Source: Pseudomonas putida W15Oct28 (lineage in GTDB: Bacteria; Pseudomonadota; Gammaproteobacteria; Pseudomonadales; Pseudomonadaceae). Taken from it: a DNA stretch of 64,000 bases. This document shows, piece after piece, positions 7,162 through 16,408 of the stretch. How positions within the stretch are numbered: the first letter of the stretch is position 1; each line of letters opens with the position of its first letter. Both the position numbers and the translations under genes were made by a program. The stretch is taken from the NCBI RefSeq assembly GCF_000708715.2, contig NZ_JENB01000005.1, forward strand, positions 145,741 through 209,740. Direction: 5' to 3'. The notes under the pieces were generated by a model. The model was not told the DNA's origin and did not search any database. It saw nothing but the letters and a program-made list of their open reading frames with translations.

Positions 7162-9186
7162 TCAAGCCCCAATAGCCTGCACCGGCAGCGGATACACCTG
7201 GGCAAAGCTCACCTTGTCGGTCTGGTCCACCCGCTTCTTCAGCCGCTCGTTGAACGCCCGGCTCACCGCATACTGCCCGCCGGAAATGGTGCGGAACTGC
7301 GCCGTCAGCACAAATCCGTTCAAGTCCATGCGGTCCACCCCGAATACCTGCAACGGCCCTTGCAGGTTGATGCGCAGCAGCGGATCTTCGCTGATCGACT
7401 TGCCCACTTCATGGATCAGCGCCAGTGACGCATCCACATCACTGTTGTAGGTGAACTGCACCGAGAAGAACGCATAGGCGAACTGCCGCGACTGGTTGGT
7501 TACCGCCTTGATCTGGCCGAACGGCACCGAGTGCACAAAGCCTTTGCCATCGCGCAGGCGCAAGGTACGGATCGTCAGGCTTTCCACAGTACCGGCATGG
7601 CCGGAATCGAGCACTACCCAGTCGCCGATGGAAATGGTGTCCTCGATCAGGATGAACAAGCCGGTAATCACATCCTGCACCAGCTGCTGCGAGCCGAAGC
7701 CGATGGCCAGGCCGATCACCCCGGCACCGGCCAGCAATGGCGCGACGTTGATGCCCAGGTTGGCCATGGTGGTGATGGTGCAGATGACGATCAGGATCAC
7801 TTTGATCGCATTGCGCAGCATCGGCAGGATGGTCCGTACCCGGGTACTCGGCTGGCGTGCGCTGCGCCGGCCAACGGGTGGCTTGAGTGCTTCCTGGATG
7901 GCCGTGTCGAGTACCACCCACAGCAGCCAGGTGACCAGCAGGATCAGGCCGATGCTCGAAAGCGAGTTGCTGATTGCCTGGCCCAGGCTGTTGCTCAGGG
8001 CGAAATCGACCACCGAGAAGCCCCAGATGCGCCCCAGCAGTTCGATGAAGGTGACCGCCATGGCGATGCGCAGTAATGCATGGGCGAGGCTGCGCAGCAG
8101 TTCCTTGTAGGGGCGCACCCGTTGCGAAGGGTCGGTTTCGCGCTGGGCCAGCAAGTGTTGCAGCAAGGTGCTGAGGAACACGGTCGAGACCAGCAGTACA
8201 GTGGTCAGCAAGGCCTTCTGCAGTGCCTTCTGGCTTTCTTCGCCGGCACCGATCAGGTGTATGGCCGAAACCAGGATCATCAGCAGGATCGGCAAATACC
8301 ACAGCACCGAAAAGATCCGCAGGGTTTCCTGCACGGCGCGATGCTGCACGCGGTCCTTGAAGGCGCGGTTGCGGATCAGGTGCGCGACCGGGCGGCGCAG
8401 GCGGATCACCAGGCTGGCGAAGATGAAAGTGGCAATCAGGCCCGTGGCCACGGCGATGCTGGCGGTGATGTTGCCGCCCAGCTGGCGGGCGATCTGCGGG
8501 CTGGTCAGGGCGTCGCTCCAGGCCGCGAGAAAGCCGATCATGAACAGCGGGCGGGGGGCCAGGCGTTTGATCACCGCCACGGCGTCGCGTTTGTGGCCGG
8601 CATCGAACAGGGTCACCAGGCAGAGGATGATCGAAGTCGAGAACAGGCCGCTGCTGGTGGCATAGGCCAGGCTCAGGCCCAGGGCGCGGGCCACTGACGG
8701 GTCGAGGAAGCGGCTGGCGTACAGCGTCAGCGGCAGGCTGGCCAGCGCCGGCAGGGTGTAGGGCAGCAGGTAGCCGAGCAGGCTGCTGGCGCGTTTGCGT
8801 TCGCGTAGCCAGGGCGTGCCAGAAGTGCGTTTGGCGACCCAGCGGCCGAGGCAGGTGAGTGCCGCGAAGCTGGCGGCCCAGGTCAGGGTGAGCAGAATGA
8901 AGTTGCCGGCCAGTTGCAGTGAGTCGGTGGCCGAGTGGCGGTCGACCAGACGCTCGACTTCCTTGGCGGCGCGGTCGGTGCGCAGGCGCCAGGCATCCAC
9001 CAGGTGGGCGTCCAGGTCCAGCTCTTGGGCGGCGCTGTCCAGGCCGTCGGCCAGGGCGCCAAGCAGCCCGCCTTGCAATACCGGTTCGGGTTCGGCGGGT
9101 TGTTCTTCAGTGGGGGCGGGGTCAGCGGCCAACAGGTGGGTGCTCAGCAGGCAGCCGAGCAGCAGGGTAGAGAGAAAACGCAGCAC
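7162..9186 (-). CDS. Mechanosensitive ion channel family protein (MscS type, multi-pass)
   Basis: Large MscS-family inner-membrane channel (674 aa). A signal-like N-terminus (MLRFLSTLLLGCLLSTHLLAAD) precedes a soluble stretch to about 90, then many membrane segments, and the conserved pore/β-domain module from about 455: GVIGLAIGFGSQQLVQDVITG is the glycine/alanine-rich TM3 pore helix, followed by the FILIEDTISIGDWV β-domain. This resembles the larger E. coli paralogues (YbdG/YbiO type) rather than the 286-aa MscS. Translation probably starts at GTG 9186, eight bases after AAGGAG. Expected role: turgor release on hypo-osmotic shock. Confidence 0.9.
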   Translation of the reverse strand: MLRFLSTLLLGCLLSTHLLAADPAPTEEQPAEPEPVLQGGLLGALADGLDSAAQELDLDAHLVDAWRLRTDRAAKEVERLVDRHSATDSLQLAGNFILLTLTWAASFAALTCLGRWVAKRTSGTPWLRERKRASSLLGYLLPYTLPALASLPLTLYASRFLDPSVARALGLSLAYATSSGLFSTSIILCLVTLFDAGHKRDAVAVIKRLAPRPLFMIGFLAAWSDALTSPQIARQLGGNITASIAVATGLIATFIFASLVIRLRRPVAHLIRNRAFKDRVQHRAVQETLRIFSVLWYLPILLMILVSAIHLIGAGEESQKALQKALLTTVLLVSTVFLSTLLQHLLAQRETDPSQRVRPYKELLRSLAHALLRIAMAVTFIELLGRIWGFSVVDFALSNSLGQAISNSLSSIGLILLVTWLLWVVLDTAIQEALKPPVGRRSARQPSTRVRTILPMLRNAIKVILIVICTITTMANLGINVAPLLAGAGVIGLAIGFGSQQLVQDVITGLFILIEDTISIGDWVVLDSGHAGTVESLTIRTLRLRDGKGFVHSVPFGQIKAVTNQSRQFAYAFFSVQFTYNSDVDASLALIHEVGKSISEDPLLRINLQGPLQVFGVDRMDLNGFVLTAQFRTISGGQYAVSRAFNERLKKRVDQTDKVSFAQVYPLPVQAIGA

Positions 9187-9283
9187 TGGAGTACTCCTTG
9201 GGCCGGGGTGAGCGGGGCAGGGTTACTCAAGGAACTGATTGCAGGTTGATGGAGAAAGTTCGAAGAAGTGTGTCAAAGCTACT

Positions 9284-9378
9284 GGCCCTATCGCCGGCAA
9301 GCCAGCTCCCACAGGTACTGCACACGCCTCGGGCATTGTGCGATCCATGTGGGAGCTGGCTTGCCGGCGATAGGGCCG
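9284..9378. repeat. REP pair, second sequence family
   Basis: An inverted pair of a different REP type, core atcgccggcaagccagctcccaca, with perfect arms extending through ggccctatcgcc. The same type recurs at 57459-57548. It lies between the channel gene start and the sulfate-binding protein stop. Confidence 0.88.
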
Positions 9379-9394
9379 GACCTGCCTATATCAA

Positions 9395-10393
9395 TTACTG
9401 ACCGGTATAGATCTGGTCAAACACCCCACCATCATTGAAGTGGGTCTTTTGCACGGTGCGCCAGTCACCAAAGGTTTTCTCCACCGACAGGAAGTCCACT
9501 TTCGGGAAGCGGTCGGTGTACTTGGCCAGTACCGCCGCGTCACGCGGGCGCAGGTAGTTGTTGGCGGCAATCTCCTGGGCTTCTGGCGACCACAGGTACT
9601 TCAGGTATTCCTCGGCCACGGCCTGGGTACCTTTCTTCGCCACGACCTTGTCGACCACGCTGACAGGTGGCTCGGCTTCGGCCGACACGCTTGGGTAAAC
9701 CACTTCGAACTGGTCGCGGCCGAACTCGCGGGCGATCATCTCGGCTTCGTTCTCGAAGGTGACCAGCACATCACCAATCTGGTTGGTCATGAAGGTGGTA
9801 GTGGCGGCACGGCCACCGGTGTCCAGCACCGGCGCCTGCTTGAACAGCTTGCCGACGAAATCGCGGGCCTTGGTTTCATCGCCGCCTTGCTTGAGCACAT
9901 AGCCCCAGGCCGACAGGTAGGTGTAGCGGCCGTTACCCGAAGTCTTCGGGTTGGGCACGATCACCTGCACACCCTCTTTCAGCAGGTCTGGCCAGTCTTT
10001 CAGGGCTTTCGGGTTGCCCTTGCGCACGATGAACACAGTGGCCGAGGTGAACGGCGCGCTGTTGTTCGGCAGGCGGGTTACCCAGTTGTCCGGCACCAGC
10101 TTGCCATGGTCGACCAAGGCGTTGATGTCGGTGGCCATGTTCATGGTGATGACATCGGCTGGCAGGCCATCGATCACTGCACGCGCCTGCTTGCTCGAAC
10201 CGCCGAAGGACATCTGCACGTTGACCTTCTCTTTGTGCTCGGCTTCCCAGTGCTTCTGGAAGGCCGGGTTGTAGTCCTTGTAGAAGTCGCGCATCACGTC
10301 GTAGGAAACGTTCAGCAGGGTAGGGGCGGCCTGGGCGAGGTTGCCCAGGGCCAGGCCTGCGGCGAGCAGCGAGGCGGTGAAGAGTTTTTTCAC
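9395..10393 (-). CDS. sbp: Sulfate ABC transporter substrate-binding protein
   Basis: Periplasmic sulfate/thiosulfate-binding protein (332 aa) of the Sbp/CysP family. Begins with a cleavable signal (KKLFTASLLAAGLALGNLAQA), then the typical LLNVSYDVMRDFYKDYN and MSFGGSSKQARAV motifs that line the anion site. The start is GTG at 10393 behind AAGGAAG; the longer reading has no ribosome site. No cysT/W/A permease genes are adjacent, so it is a lone binding protein serving a transporter encoded elsewhere. In other Pseudomonas such orphan sbp genes are induced by sulfur limitation; no regulatory motif was identified here. Confidence 0.92.
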   Translation of the reverse strand: MKKLFTASLLAAGLALGNLAQAAPTLLNVSYDVMRDFYKDYNPAFQKHWEAEHKEKVNVQMSFGGSSKQARAVIDGLPADVITMNMATDINALVDHGKLVPDNWVTRLPNNSAPFTSATVFIVRKGNPKALKDWPDLLKEGVQVIVPNPKTSGNGRYTYLSAWGYVLKQGGDETKARDFVGKLFKQAPVLDTGGRAATTTFMTNQIGDVLVTFENEAEMIAREFGRDQFEVVYPSVSAEAEPPVSVVDKVVAKKGTQAVAEEYLKYLWSPEAQEIAANNYLRPRDAAVLAKYTDRFPKVDFLSVEKTFGDWRTVQKTHFNDGGVFDQIYTGQ

Positions 10394-10494
10394 GTTGCTT
10401 CCTTGTTCTTGAAGGTTATTGGGGCACATTGCCAGCGACTATAGCGGGTGGCTTGAGGCGGGTTAAAGAACAAAAAACACTTTGGTTATGCCGC

Positions 10495-10608
10495 TGCCTG
10501 TGCCGGCCCTTTCGCGGGCACGCCCGCTCCCACAGGGACCGCACACCGTTCAGCCTTGTGGTGATCCTGTGGGAGCGGGCGAGCCCGCGAAAGGGCCGGT
10601 ACAGGCAG
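10495..10608. repeat. REP pair with extended arms
   Basis: Face-to-face REP copies with outer arms tgcctgtgccggccctttcgcggg and its near-inverse, filling most of the gap between sbp and the ion channel gene. Confidence 0.9.
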
Positions 10609-10610
10609 CA

Positions 10611-11432
10611 TCATTGCTTGGGAAACAACCCATTCCCACACCGGGAACAGAACGCCGCCCCATGCTCATGGGTCTTCTTATGGCAAGTCGGGCAGTCATG
10701 CTGCAACTGCTCCCCGCGCATGGCATTGGCCAGTTCGGCGGTAAAGATGCCGGTCGGCACGGCAATGATCGAGTAACCGGTAATCATCACCAGCGACGAC
10801 AGCACCTGCCCCAGCGGTGTCTTCGGCACGATGTCGCCAAAGCCCACGGTGGTGAGGGTGACGATGGCCCAGTAGATGCCCTTGGGGATGCTGGTAAAGC
10901 CGTGCTCCGGCCCTTCGATCACATACATCAGCGTGCCGAACACCGTGACCAGGGTCGATACCGTCACCAGGAACACGATGATTTTCTGCTTGCTGCCGCG
11001 CAGCGCCTCCATCAGGTAATGGGCCTGCTTGAGGTACGGGCTGAGCTTGAGCACGCGGAAGATCCGCAGCATCCGTATCACCCGGATGATCAGCAGGTAC
11101 TGGGCGTCGCTGTAGTACAACGCGATGATCCCCGGCACGATTGCCAGCAAGTCGACCAGGCCGTAGAAGCTGAAGGCATAGCGTAAGGGCTTGGGCGAGC
11201 AGTACAGGCGGGTGATGTATTCGGCCAGGAAGATCGCGGTAAAGCCCCACTCGATGGCGGCCAGCAACCCGGCGTAGCTCTGGTGTATCTCGTCGATACT
11301 GTCGAGGATCACCGTGACCAGGCTGGCCAGGATGATCAGCAGGAGGATTTTGTCGAAGCGTCTTCCAGCCACGGTATCGGACTGGAAGACGATGACGAAG
11401 AGCCGCTCGCGCAGGCCCGCAGGGTTGTTCAT
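10611..11432 (-). CDS. Voltage-gated-type potassium channel with C-terminal CxxC pair
   Basis: Six-transmembrane ion channel (273 aa). Segment S4 carries arginines every third residue (R117, R120, R123, R126), and the pore loop holds TTVGFGD at about 194-200, the K+ selectivity filter. The tail after S6 has two CxxC knuckles (C247/C250 and C262/C265, CPTC...CSRC), an arrangement that looks like a zinc ribbon and is unusual on a minimal bacterial Kv channel. The ATG at 11432 is used. A single-gene unit; transport of K+ across the inner membrane follows from the filter, while the role of the ribbon is unknown. Confidence 0.88.
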   Translation of the reverse strand: MNNPAGLRERLFVIVFQSDTVAGRRFDKILLLIILASLVTVILDSIDEIHQSYAGLLAAIEWGFTAIFLAEYITRLYCSPKPLRYAFSFYGLVDLLAIVPGIIALYYSDAQYLLIIRVIRMLRIFRVLKLSPYLKQAHYLMEALRGSKQKIIVFLVTVSTLVTVFGTLMYVIEGPEHGFTSIPKGIYWAIVTLTTVGFGDIVPKTPLGQVLSSLVMITGYSIIAVPTGIFTAELANAMRGEQLQHDCPTCHKKTHEHGAAFCSRCGNGLFPKQ

Positions 11433-11477
11433 TGGCTCATTCCAAAAAAGCGGTGGGCTGAGCCTAGGGGCTGCGTT

Positions 11478-12350
11478 TCAGCTGTGCAAGCGGCTGGCGT
11501 TGCGCTGCCTGGGCTGGGCCAGGTGATTGCCCAGGTGCATCAGCCAGCAGGCGGCGACGAAGGGCGCGGTCAGGCCAGGCACTGGCAGCAGTTTGAACAG
11601 CGGTTGCAGCAACAGGGCCAGGGCAATGGCCAGCAGCGTCACCCAGGGCTTTTCACCTTGCCGGCTAAAGGCCAATGCTGCCAGCGCTGCATTGAAGCCA
11701 TACAGGCCCAGCCATGCGGCTTGCGCCTGGTCGGTGAGCAGTGCCACGCCGCCGCCGATGGCCGAGCCGATCACGGCCCACAGGGCGGCATAGGGGCTGG
11801 CGATGAACATGCCGAGGATGATCAACAGGCCGGCCCAGGGGTTGTCGAGCAGGAAGATCTGACCGATGCCGCGCGCCAGGGCATACAGCGGATCGGCTTC
11901 GACAAAGCCGCTGGGTGAAGGGCTGACGAGCAGCAGCGTGCCCCAGCCCAGCAGCACGAATGGCGCCGTGTAGGCAATCAGCAGCTTGCCGCCGCGCTTG
12001 CGCCACTGGTGGGTGATGATGCTGGACAGGCCGCCGGCCGCGATGATCAGTGGCGGCAGAATCGCTGACCACGGCAGAACGGCGCTGATCAGCAGGCCGA
12101 TGAGTACGCCGTTGTAGCAGTACAGCCCGGCCTGGCGGTCGGCACGGTCGTAGCCGCGACGCTGGGCGGTGAGCAGGCCGGCCAGGGCGCCGAGCAGGGC
12201 GCCGCCGACCAGGTCGGGCGCGGTCAGCAGGATGGCCAGCAGGCAGCACAGGCCGCACAGGGGGTTGCGCAGTAGCAGCACCTGGCTGAAACCGTTGAGT
12301 AACGCCGTGGCCCAGTCGGGGCACGGGTTGACGAAATTTTTGGTGTACAT
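11478..12350 (-). CDS. Urea transporter (UT family)
   Basis: Inner-membrane protein of 290 residues, almost wholly hydrophobic with about ten segments and the internal two-fold repeat of the SLC14/UT urea channel family (LLRNPLCGLCCLLAILLTAPDLVGGALLGALAG and LLDNPWAGLLIILGMFIASPYAALWAVIGSAIGG are the paired signature helices, split here in description only). It stands between the K+ channel and pyk on the same strand. Since the nearby purine pathway yields urea at ureidoglycolate lyase, urea movement makes physiological sense. No urease genes are in the window. Confidence 0.85.
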   Translation of the reverse strand: MYTKNFVNPCPDWATALLNGFSQVLLLRNPLCGLCCLLAILLTAPDLVGGALLGALAGLLTAQRRGYDRADRQAGLYCYNGVLIGLLISAVLPWSAILPPLIIAAGGLSSIITHQWRKRGGKLLIAYTAPFVLLGWGTLLLVSPSPSGFVEADPLYALARGIGQIFLLDNPWAGLLIILGMFIASPYAALWAVIGSAIGGGVALLTDQAQAAWLGLYGFNAALAALAFSRQGEKPWVTLLAIALALLLQPLFKLLPVPGLTAPFVAACWLMHLGNHLAQPRQRNASRLHS

Positions 12351-12430
12351 GGGGCAGTCAATGAGGTTGATGGGAGGGCGGTGGGCCTCTTTGGGCCTCG
12401 GTTTTCCGCAGTTGTGTGCGACAACACCGA

Positions 12431-12522
12431 CCCTGTGGGAGCGGGCGTGCCCGCGAAAGGGCCAGCAGGAGCAACGATGTTGTCCGGGCTGACGTATTCG
12501 CGGGCACGCCCGCTCCCACAGG
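12431..12522. repeat. REP pair, back-to-back orientation
   Basis: Two REP copies oriented away from each other compared with most other pairs: cctgtgggagcgggcgtgcc first, then ttcgcgggcacgcccgctcc. It sits between the pyk stop and the urea transporter start. Confidence 0.88.
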
Positions 12523-12536
12523 AGAGGTGCAGTGGC

Positions 12537-13952
12537 TTAGACCAATGTCTCGATACGCAGCGTGTTAGTCGACCCTGGCTTGCCGAAAGGCACACCGGCA
12601 GTGATCAGCAACGTGTCGCCACGGCTGGCCATGCCTTGCGCCTGGGCAATTTCCAGCGCGGTAGACACAACCTCATCGACCTGGCGCAGGCGGTCATTGA
12701 CCACCGAGTGCACGCCCCAGGCCACGCTCAGCCGGCGTGCGGTGTTCAGGTTCGGCGTCAGGTTGAGGATCGGTGCCCGTGGCCGCTCGCGCGCAGCACG
12801 CAGGGTCGAGGCGCCCGACTCGCTGTAGTTGACCAGCACCGCTACCGGCAGGATGCCGCTGATACGGCGGATGGCGCAGCTGATGGCGTCCGACACGGTA
12901 GCCTCGGCCTTTGGCCGGCCAACGTCGAGCTGGGCCTGGTAGTCCGGGCCGTTTTCCACCTGGCGGATGATCTTGCTCATCATCTGCACGGCTTCCAGCG
13001 GGTAGTCACCCGAGGCCGTCTCGGCCGACAACATCACCGCGTCCGCCCCTTCGGCCACGGCGTTGGCCACGTCGGTGACTTCGGCACGGGTCGGTGCTGG
13101 CGAGAAACGCATCGATTCGAGCATCTGCGTGGCCACCACCACCGGTTTGCCCAGCTGGCGGCAGGTGTTGATGATGCGCTTCTGGATTTGCGGCACGCTT
13201 TCGGCCGGCACTTCCACGCCCAGGTCACCACGGGCCACCATGATCGCGTCTGCCAGTTCGGCGATGGCTTGCAGTTGTTCGACCGCCGAGGGTTTCTCGA
13301 TCTTGGCCATCAGGTAGGCACGGTCGCCGATCAGCTGGCGCGCTTCAACGATGTCCTCAGGGCGCTGTACAAACGACAGGGCCACCCAGTCCACGCCCAG
13401 TTCCAGGCCAAAGGCCAGGTCGCGGCGGTCTTTTTCGGTGAGCGGGGAGAGGTCGAGTACCGCTTGCGGAACGTTGACGCCCTTGCGGTCCGACAGCTCG
13501 CCACCGTTCAGCACTTCGGTGTCGATGGCATCGCTGTGCTTGGCGGTGACGCGCAGGCGCAGCTTGCCGTCGTCCAGCAGCAGGTCCATGCCGGGTTCAA
13601 GGGCTGCGATGATTTCAGGGTGAGGCAAGTTGACCCGGTTGTTGTCGCCCGGGGTCTTGTCCAGGTCCAGGCGCAGGGCCTGGCCGCGTTGCAGCTGCAC
13701 CTTGCCTTCAGCGAAACGGCCCACGCGCAGCTTTGGCCCTTGCAGGTCCATGAGGATGCCCAGCGGGTAGTTCAGTTGCTGCTCCACTTCGCGGATCCAC
13801 TGGTAGCGCAGGGCGTGGTCAGCGTGTTCGCCGTGGCTGAAGTTGAGGCGGAAGATGTTCACGCCGGCTTCGACCAGTTGGCGGATGTCGTCGATGCCGT
13901 TGATCGCAGGGCCGAGGGTGGCGAGGATCTTTACTTTTTTATCAGGCGTCAT
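12537..13952 (-). CDS. pyk: Pyruvate kinase
   Basis: Pyruvate kinase (471 aa), phosphoenolpyruvate + ADP to pyruvate + ATP. Shows VKILATLGPA at the N-terminus, GVNIFRLNFSHG (phosphate-binding region), the active-site MVARGDLGVEVPAE and KPVVVATQMLESM. Its ATG overlaps the stop of ttuD by four bases (ATGA), so the two are translationally coupled. As the last gene of the gcl-hyi-glxR-ttuD-pyk series it finishes the route from glyoxylate to pyruvate via glycerate; it is the cluster-specific isozyme, distinct from any housekeeping copy elsewhere. Confidence 0.95.
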   Translation of the reverse strand: MTPDKKVKILATLGPAINGIDDIRQLVEAGVNIFRLNFSHGEHADHALRYQWIREVEQQLNYPLGILMDLQGPKLRVGRFAEGKVQLQRGQALRLDLDKTPGDNNRVNLPHPEIIAALEPGMDLLLDDGKLRLRVTAKHSDAIDTEVLNGGELSDRKGVNVPQAVLDLSPLTEKDRRDLAFGLELGVDWVALSFVQRPEDIVEARQLIGDRAYLMAKIEKPSAVEQLQAIAELADAIMVARGDLGVEVPAESVPQIQKRIINTCRQLGKPVVVATQMLESMRFSPAPTRAEVTDVANAVAEGADAVMLSAETASGDYPLEAVQMMSKIIRQVENGPDYQAQLDVGRPKAEATVSDAISCAIRRISGILPVAVLVNYSESGASTLRAARERPRAPILNLTPNLNTARRLSVAWGVHSVVNDRLRQVDEVVSTALEIAQAQGMASRGDTLLITAGVPFGKPGSTNTLRIETLV

Positions 13953-15223
13953 GGTTGGGCAGTCTCGAGGATCAGGATGGCGCGGAAGTCGTTGACGTTG
14001 GTGCGGGTCGGCTCGGTGACGATCAGCGCATCCAGCGCGGCGAAATAGCCGTAGCCGTTGTTGTTGTCCAGTTCATCGCTGGCCGACAGGCCCAAGGCCT
14101 CGGCGCGGGCGTAGCTGGCCGGGGTCATGAAGGCACCGGCGTTTTCTTCCGAGCCATCGATGCCGTCGGTGTCACCGGCCAGGGCATACACGCCCGGCAG
14201 GCCTTTGAGGCTTTCGGTGAGGCTGAGCAGGAACTCGGCGTTGCGCCCGCCACGGCCATTGCCGCGCACGGTCACGGTGGTTTCGCCGCCGGACAGGATC
14301 ACGCAGGGCGCCTTCAATGGCTGGCCGTGCTGAACGATTTGCCGGGCGATACCGGCGTGCACCTTGGCCACTTCGCGCGATTCGCCTTCCAGGTCGCCGA
14401 GGATCAGCGGGCTGAAACCCGCCTGGCGGGCTTTGACCGCAGCGGCTTCGAGCGACTGCTGGGGTTTGGCGATGAGCTGGAAGTGGCTGCGGGCCAGGGC
14501 CGGGTCGTCGGCCTTGACGGTTTCCGAGGCCGGGTTGTTCAGCCAGTCGATGACCGCTTTCGGTGCTTCGATGTTGTAGCGTTTGAGGATGGCCAGGGCA
14601 TCAGCCGACGTGCTCGGGTCGGCCACGGTGGGGCCGGAGGCGATCACGGTGGCAAGGTCGCCTGGTACATCGGAAATGGCATAGGTGTAGACCGTGGCCG
14701 GCCAGCAGGCCTTGGCCAGGCGGCCGCCCTTGATCGCCGAGAGGTGCTTGCGCACGCAGTTCATCTCGCCGATGGTGGCGCCGGATTTCAGCAGTGCCTT
14801 GTTGATATGTTGCTTGTCGGCCAGGGTCAGGCCCTCGGCCGGCAGCGCCAGCAGCGCAGAACCACCGCCAGACAGCAGGAAGATGACGCGGTCGTCTTCA
14901 TTGAGGTTGCTGACCAGCTCCAGCACGCGCTTGGCCACGGCCAGGCCAGCGGCATCCGGGACCGGGTGCGCGGCTTCGACCACTTCGATTTTCTGGCAAT
15001 TGGCGCCATGGCCGTAGCGAGTGACGACCAGGCCCGAGACTTCGCCCTGCCAGCTTTTTTCGACCACTTCGGCCATGGCGGCTGCGGCCTTGCCGGCGCC
15101 GATGACGATGACCCGGCCGCTACGGTCGGCGGGCAGGTAGGGTTCGAGGACTTGGCGAGGGTGGGCGGCAGCGATGGCTGTGTCGAACAGCTCGCGGAGA
15201 ATTTTTTGCGGATCGACCGACAT
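13949..15223 (-). CDS. ttuD: Glycerate kinase / hydroxypyruvate reductase family (TtuD, MOFRL)
   Basis: A 424-residue member of the glycerate 2-kinase type II/MOFRL family, historically annotated hydroxypyruvate reductase TtuD. Visible family motifs include VIGAGKAAAAMAE, LLSGGGSALLALP, and the C-terminal GGRNAEFLLSL and LAGDTDGIDGSEENAGA (MOFRL motif). Given its place after glxR, the likely reaction is phosphorylation of D-glycerate, feeding 2-phosphoglycerate into lower glycolysis and then Pyk. Start at 15223 behind GGGAG; it overlaps pyk by ATGA. A rho-independent terminator lies only ~33 bases before its ATG, which is notable for an internal operon gene. Confidence 0.9.
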   Translation of the reverse strand: MSVDPQKILRELFDTAIAAAHPRQVLEPYLPADRSGRVIVIGAGKAAAAMAEVVEKSWQGEVSGLVVTRYGHGANCQKIEVVEAAHPVPDAAGLAVAKRVLELVSNLNEDDRVIFLLSGGGSALLALPAEGLTLADKQHINKALLKSGATIGEMNCVRKHLSAIKGGRLAKACWPATVYTYAISDVPGDLATVIASGPTVADPSTSADALAILKRYNIEAPKAVIDWLNNPASETVKADDPALARSHFQLIAKPQQSLEAAAVKARQAGFSPLILGDLEGESREVAKVHAGIARQIVQHGQPLKAPCVILSGGETTVTVRGNGRGGRNAEFLLSLTESLKGLPGVYALAGDTDGIDGSEENAGAFMTPASYARAEALGLSASDELDNNNGYGYFAALDALIVTEPTRTNVNDFRAILILETAQP

Positions 15224-15255
15224 GGCAGGCTCCCAATTATTGTTGTTCTGCAGAA

Positions 15256-15302
15256 TCAAAAACGCCCCTGGAACTGCCTCCGTGCAGGCCGAACCAGGGG
15301 CG
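15256..15302 (-). terminator. Rho-independent terminator ahead of ttuD
   Basis: On the minus strand: CGCCCCTGG, a 22-base loop, CCAGGGGCG, then TTTTT. It ends about 33 bases before the ttuD ATG. A second perfect hairpin, GCTGAACCTG-N6-CAGGTTCAGC (15322-15347), lies just upstream. Together with the REP pair these separate glxR from ttuD and could act as an attenuator, because no room for a promoter remains between the terminator and ttuD. Confidence 0.75.
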
Positions 15303-15352
15303 GGTGTTGCTCGGTGCTACCGCTGAACCTGTGGTCGCAGGTTCAGCCGTGT

Positions 15353-15447
15353 TGGCCTCTTCGCGGGCTTGCCCGCTCCCACAGGAATTTCATGGCCCTC
15401 AGGCCTGTGGGGTACCTGTGGGAGCGGGCGAGCCCGCGAAGAGGCCG
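15353..15447. repeat. REP pair, inverted
   Basis: Two face-to-face standard REP copies (ttggcctcttcgcggg ... cccgcgaagaggcc) in the glxR-ttuD gap, upstream of the terminator hairpins on the transcribed strand. Confidence 0.9.
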
Positions 15448-15461
15448 GTAAGGCTTACAAA

Positions 15462-16355
15462 TTACTTGTCGCCGCGGATCGAGAAGTTGGCCATGTGCTC
15501 CAGGCCTTTGATCAGCGCCGAGTGGTCCCAGTTGCCGCCACCCAGGGCCTGGCAGGTGTTGAACACTTGCTGGGCGTTGGAGGTGTTGGGCAGGTTGATG
15601 CCCAGTTCCTTGGCGCCTTGCAGGGCCAGGCTCAGGTCTTTCTGGTGCAGGTTGATGCGGAAGCCTGGGTCGAAGGTACCCTTGATCATGCGCTCGGCGT
15701 GCACTTCGAGGATTTTCGACGAAGCAAAGCCGCCCATCAGTGCTTCACGCACCTTGGCTGGGTCCGCGCCGTTCTTGGCAGCGAACAGCAGCGCTTCGCT
15801 GACGGCCTGGATGTTCAGGGCGACGATGATCTGGTTGGCGACCTTGGCGGTCTGGCCGTCACCGTTGCCACCCACGCGGGTGATGTTCTTGCCCATGGCT
15901 TCGAACAGCGGCAGGGCGCGCTCGAAGGCTTTCGGGCAGCCACCGACCATGATGCTCAGGGTCGCGGCCTTGGCGCCGACTTCGCCGCCAGATACCGGGG
16001 CGTCCAGGTAGGCTGCGCCGGTTGCCTTGATTTTTTCGGCGAACACTTTTGTGGCGGTAGGCGAGATCGAGCTCATGTCGATCACGACCTTGTTCGGGCC
16101 CACGCCTTCGGCCACGCCGTTTTCACCGAACAATACGGCTTCTACCTGTGGGGTGTCCGGCACCATGACGATGATGAACTCGGCTTCCTGGGCAACCTCT
16201 TTCGGGTTGGCCAGGGCCACTGCACCGGCGGCGATCAGGTCGGCTGGCGCGGCGTCGTGGTGGGTGGAAACGAACAGGCTGTGACCTGCTTTTTGCAGGT
16301 TTTGGGCCATGGGCTTGCCCATGATGCCGGTGCCGATGAAACCGATTTTAGCCAT
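15462..16355 (-). CDS. glxR: 2-hydroxy-3-oxopropionate (tartronate semialdehyde) reductase
   Basis: β-hydroxyacid dehydrogenase of 297 residues. N-terminal Rossmann motif AKIGFIGTGIMGKPMAQN, substrate-binding LDAPVSGGEVGA (the DxPVSGG family motif) and a catalytic lysine in GGNGDGQTAKVANQI. It reduces tartronate semialdehyde to D-glycerate with NAD(P)H. Start at 16355 rather than further upstream because the Rossmann fold begins there. Third gene of the glyoxylate carboligase cluster; a REP lies between it and hyi. Confidence 0.95.
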   Translation of the reverse strand: MAKIGFIGTGIMGKPMAQNLQKAGHSLFVSTHHDAAPADLIAAGAVALANPKEVAQEAEFIIVMVPDTPQVEAVLFGENGVAEGVGPNKVVIDMSSISPTATKVFAEKIKATGAAYLDAPVSGGEVGAKAATLSIMVGGCPKAFERALPLFEAMGKNITRVGGNGDGQTAKVANQIIVALNIQAVSEALLFAAKNGADPAKVREALMGGFASSKILEVHAERMIKGTFDPGFRINLHQKDLSLALQGAKELGINLPNTSNAQQVFNTCQALGGGNWDHSALIKGLEHMANFSIRGDK

Positions 16356-16408
16356 GAGAATGTGCCTCTTTATATTTGTTGATGCCTGATCGCGGGGCTG
16401 CCACAAAA

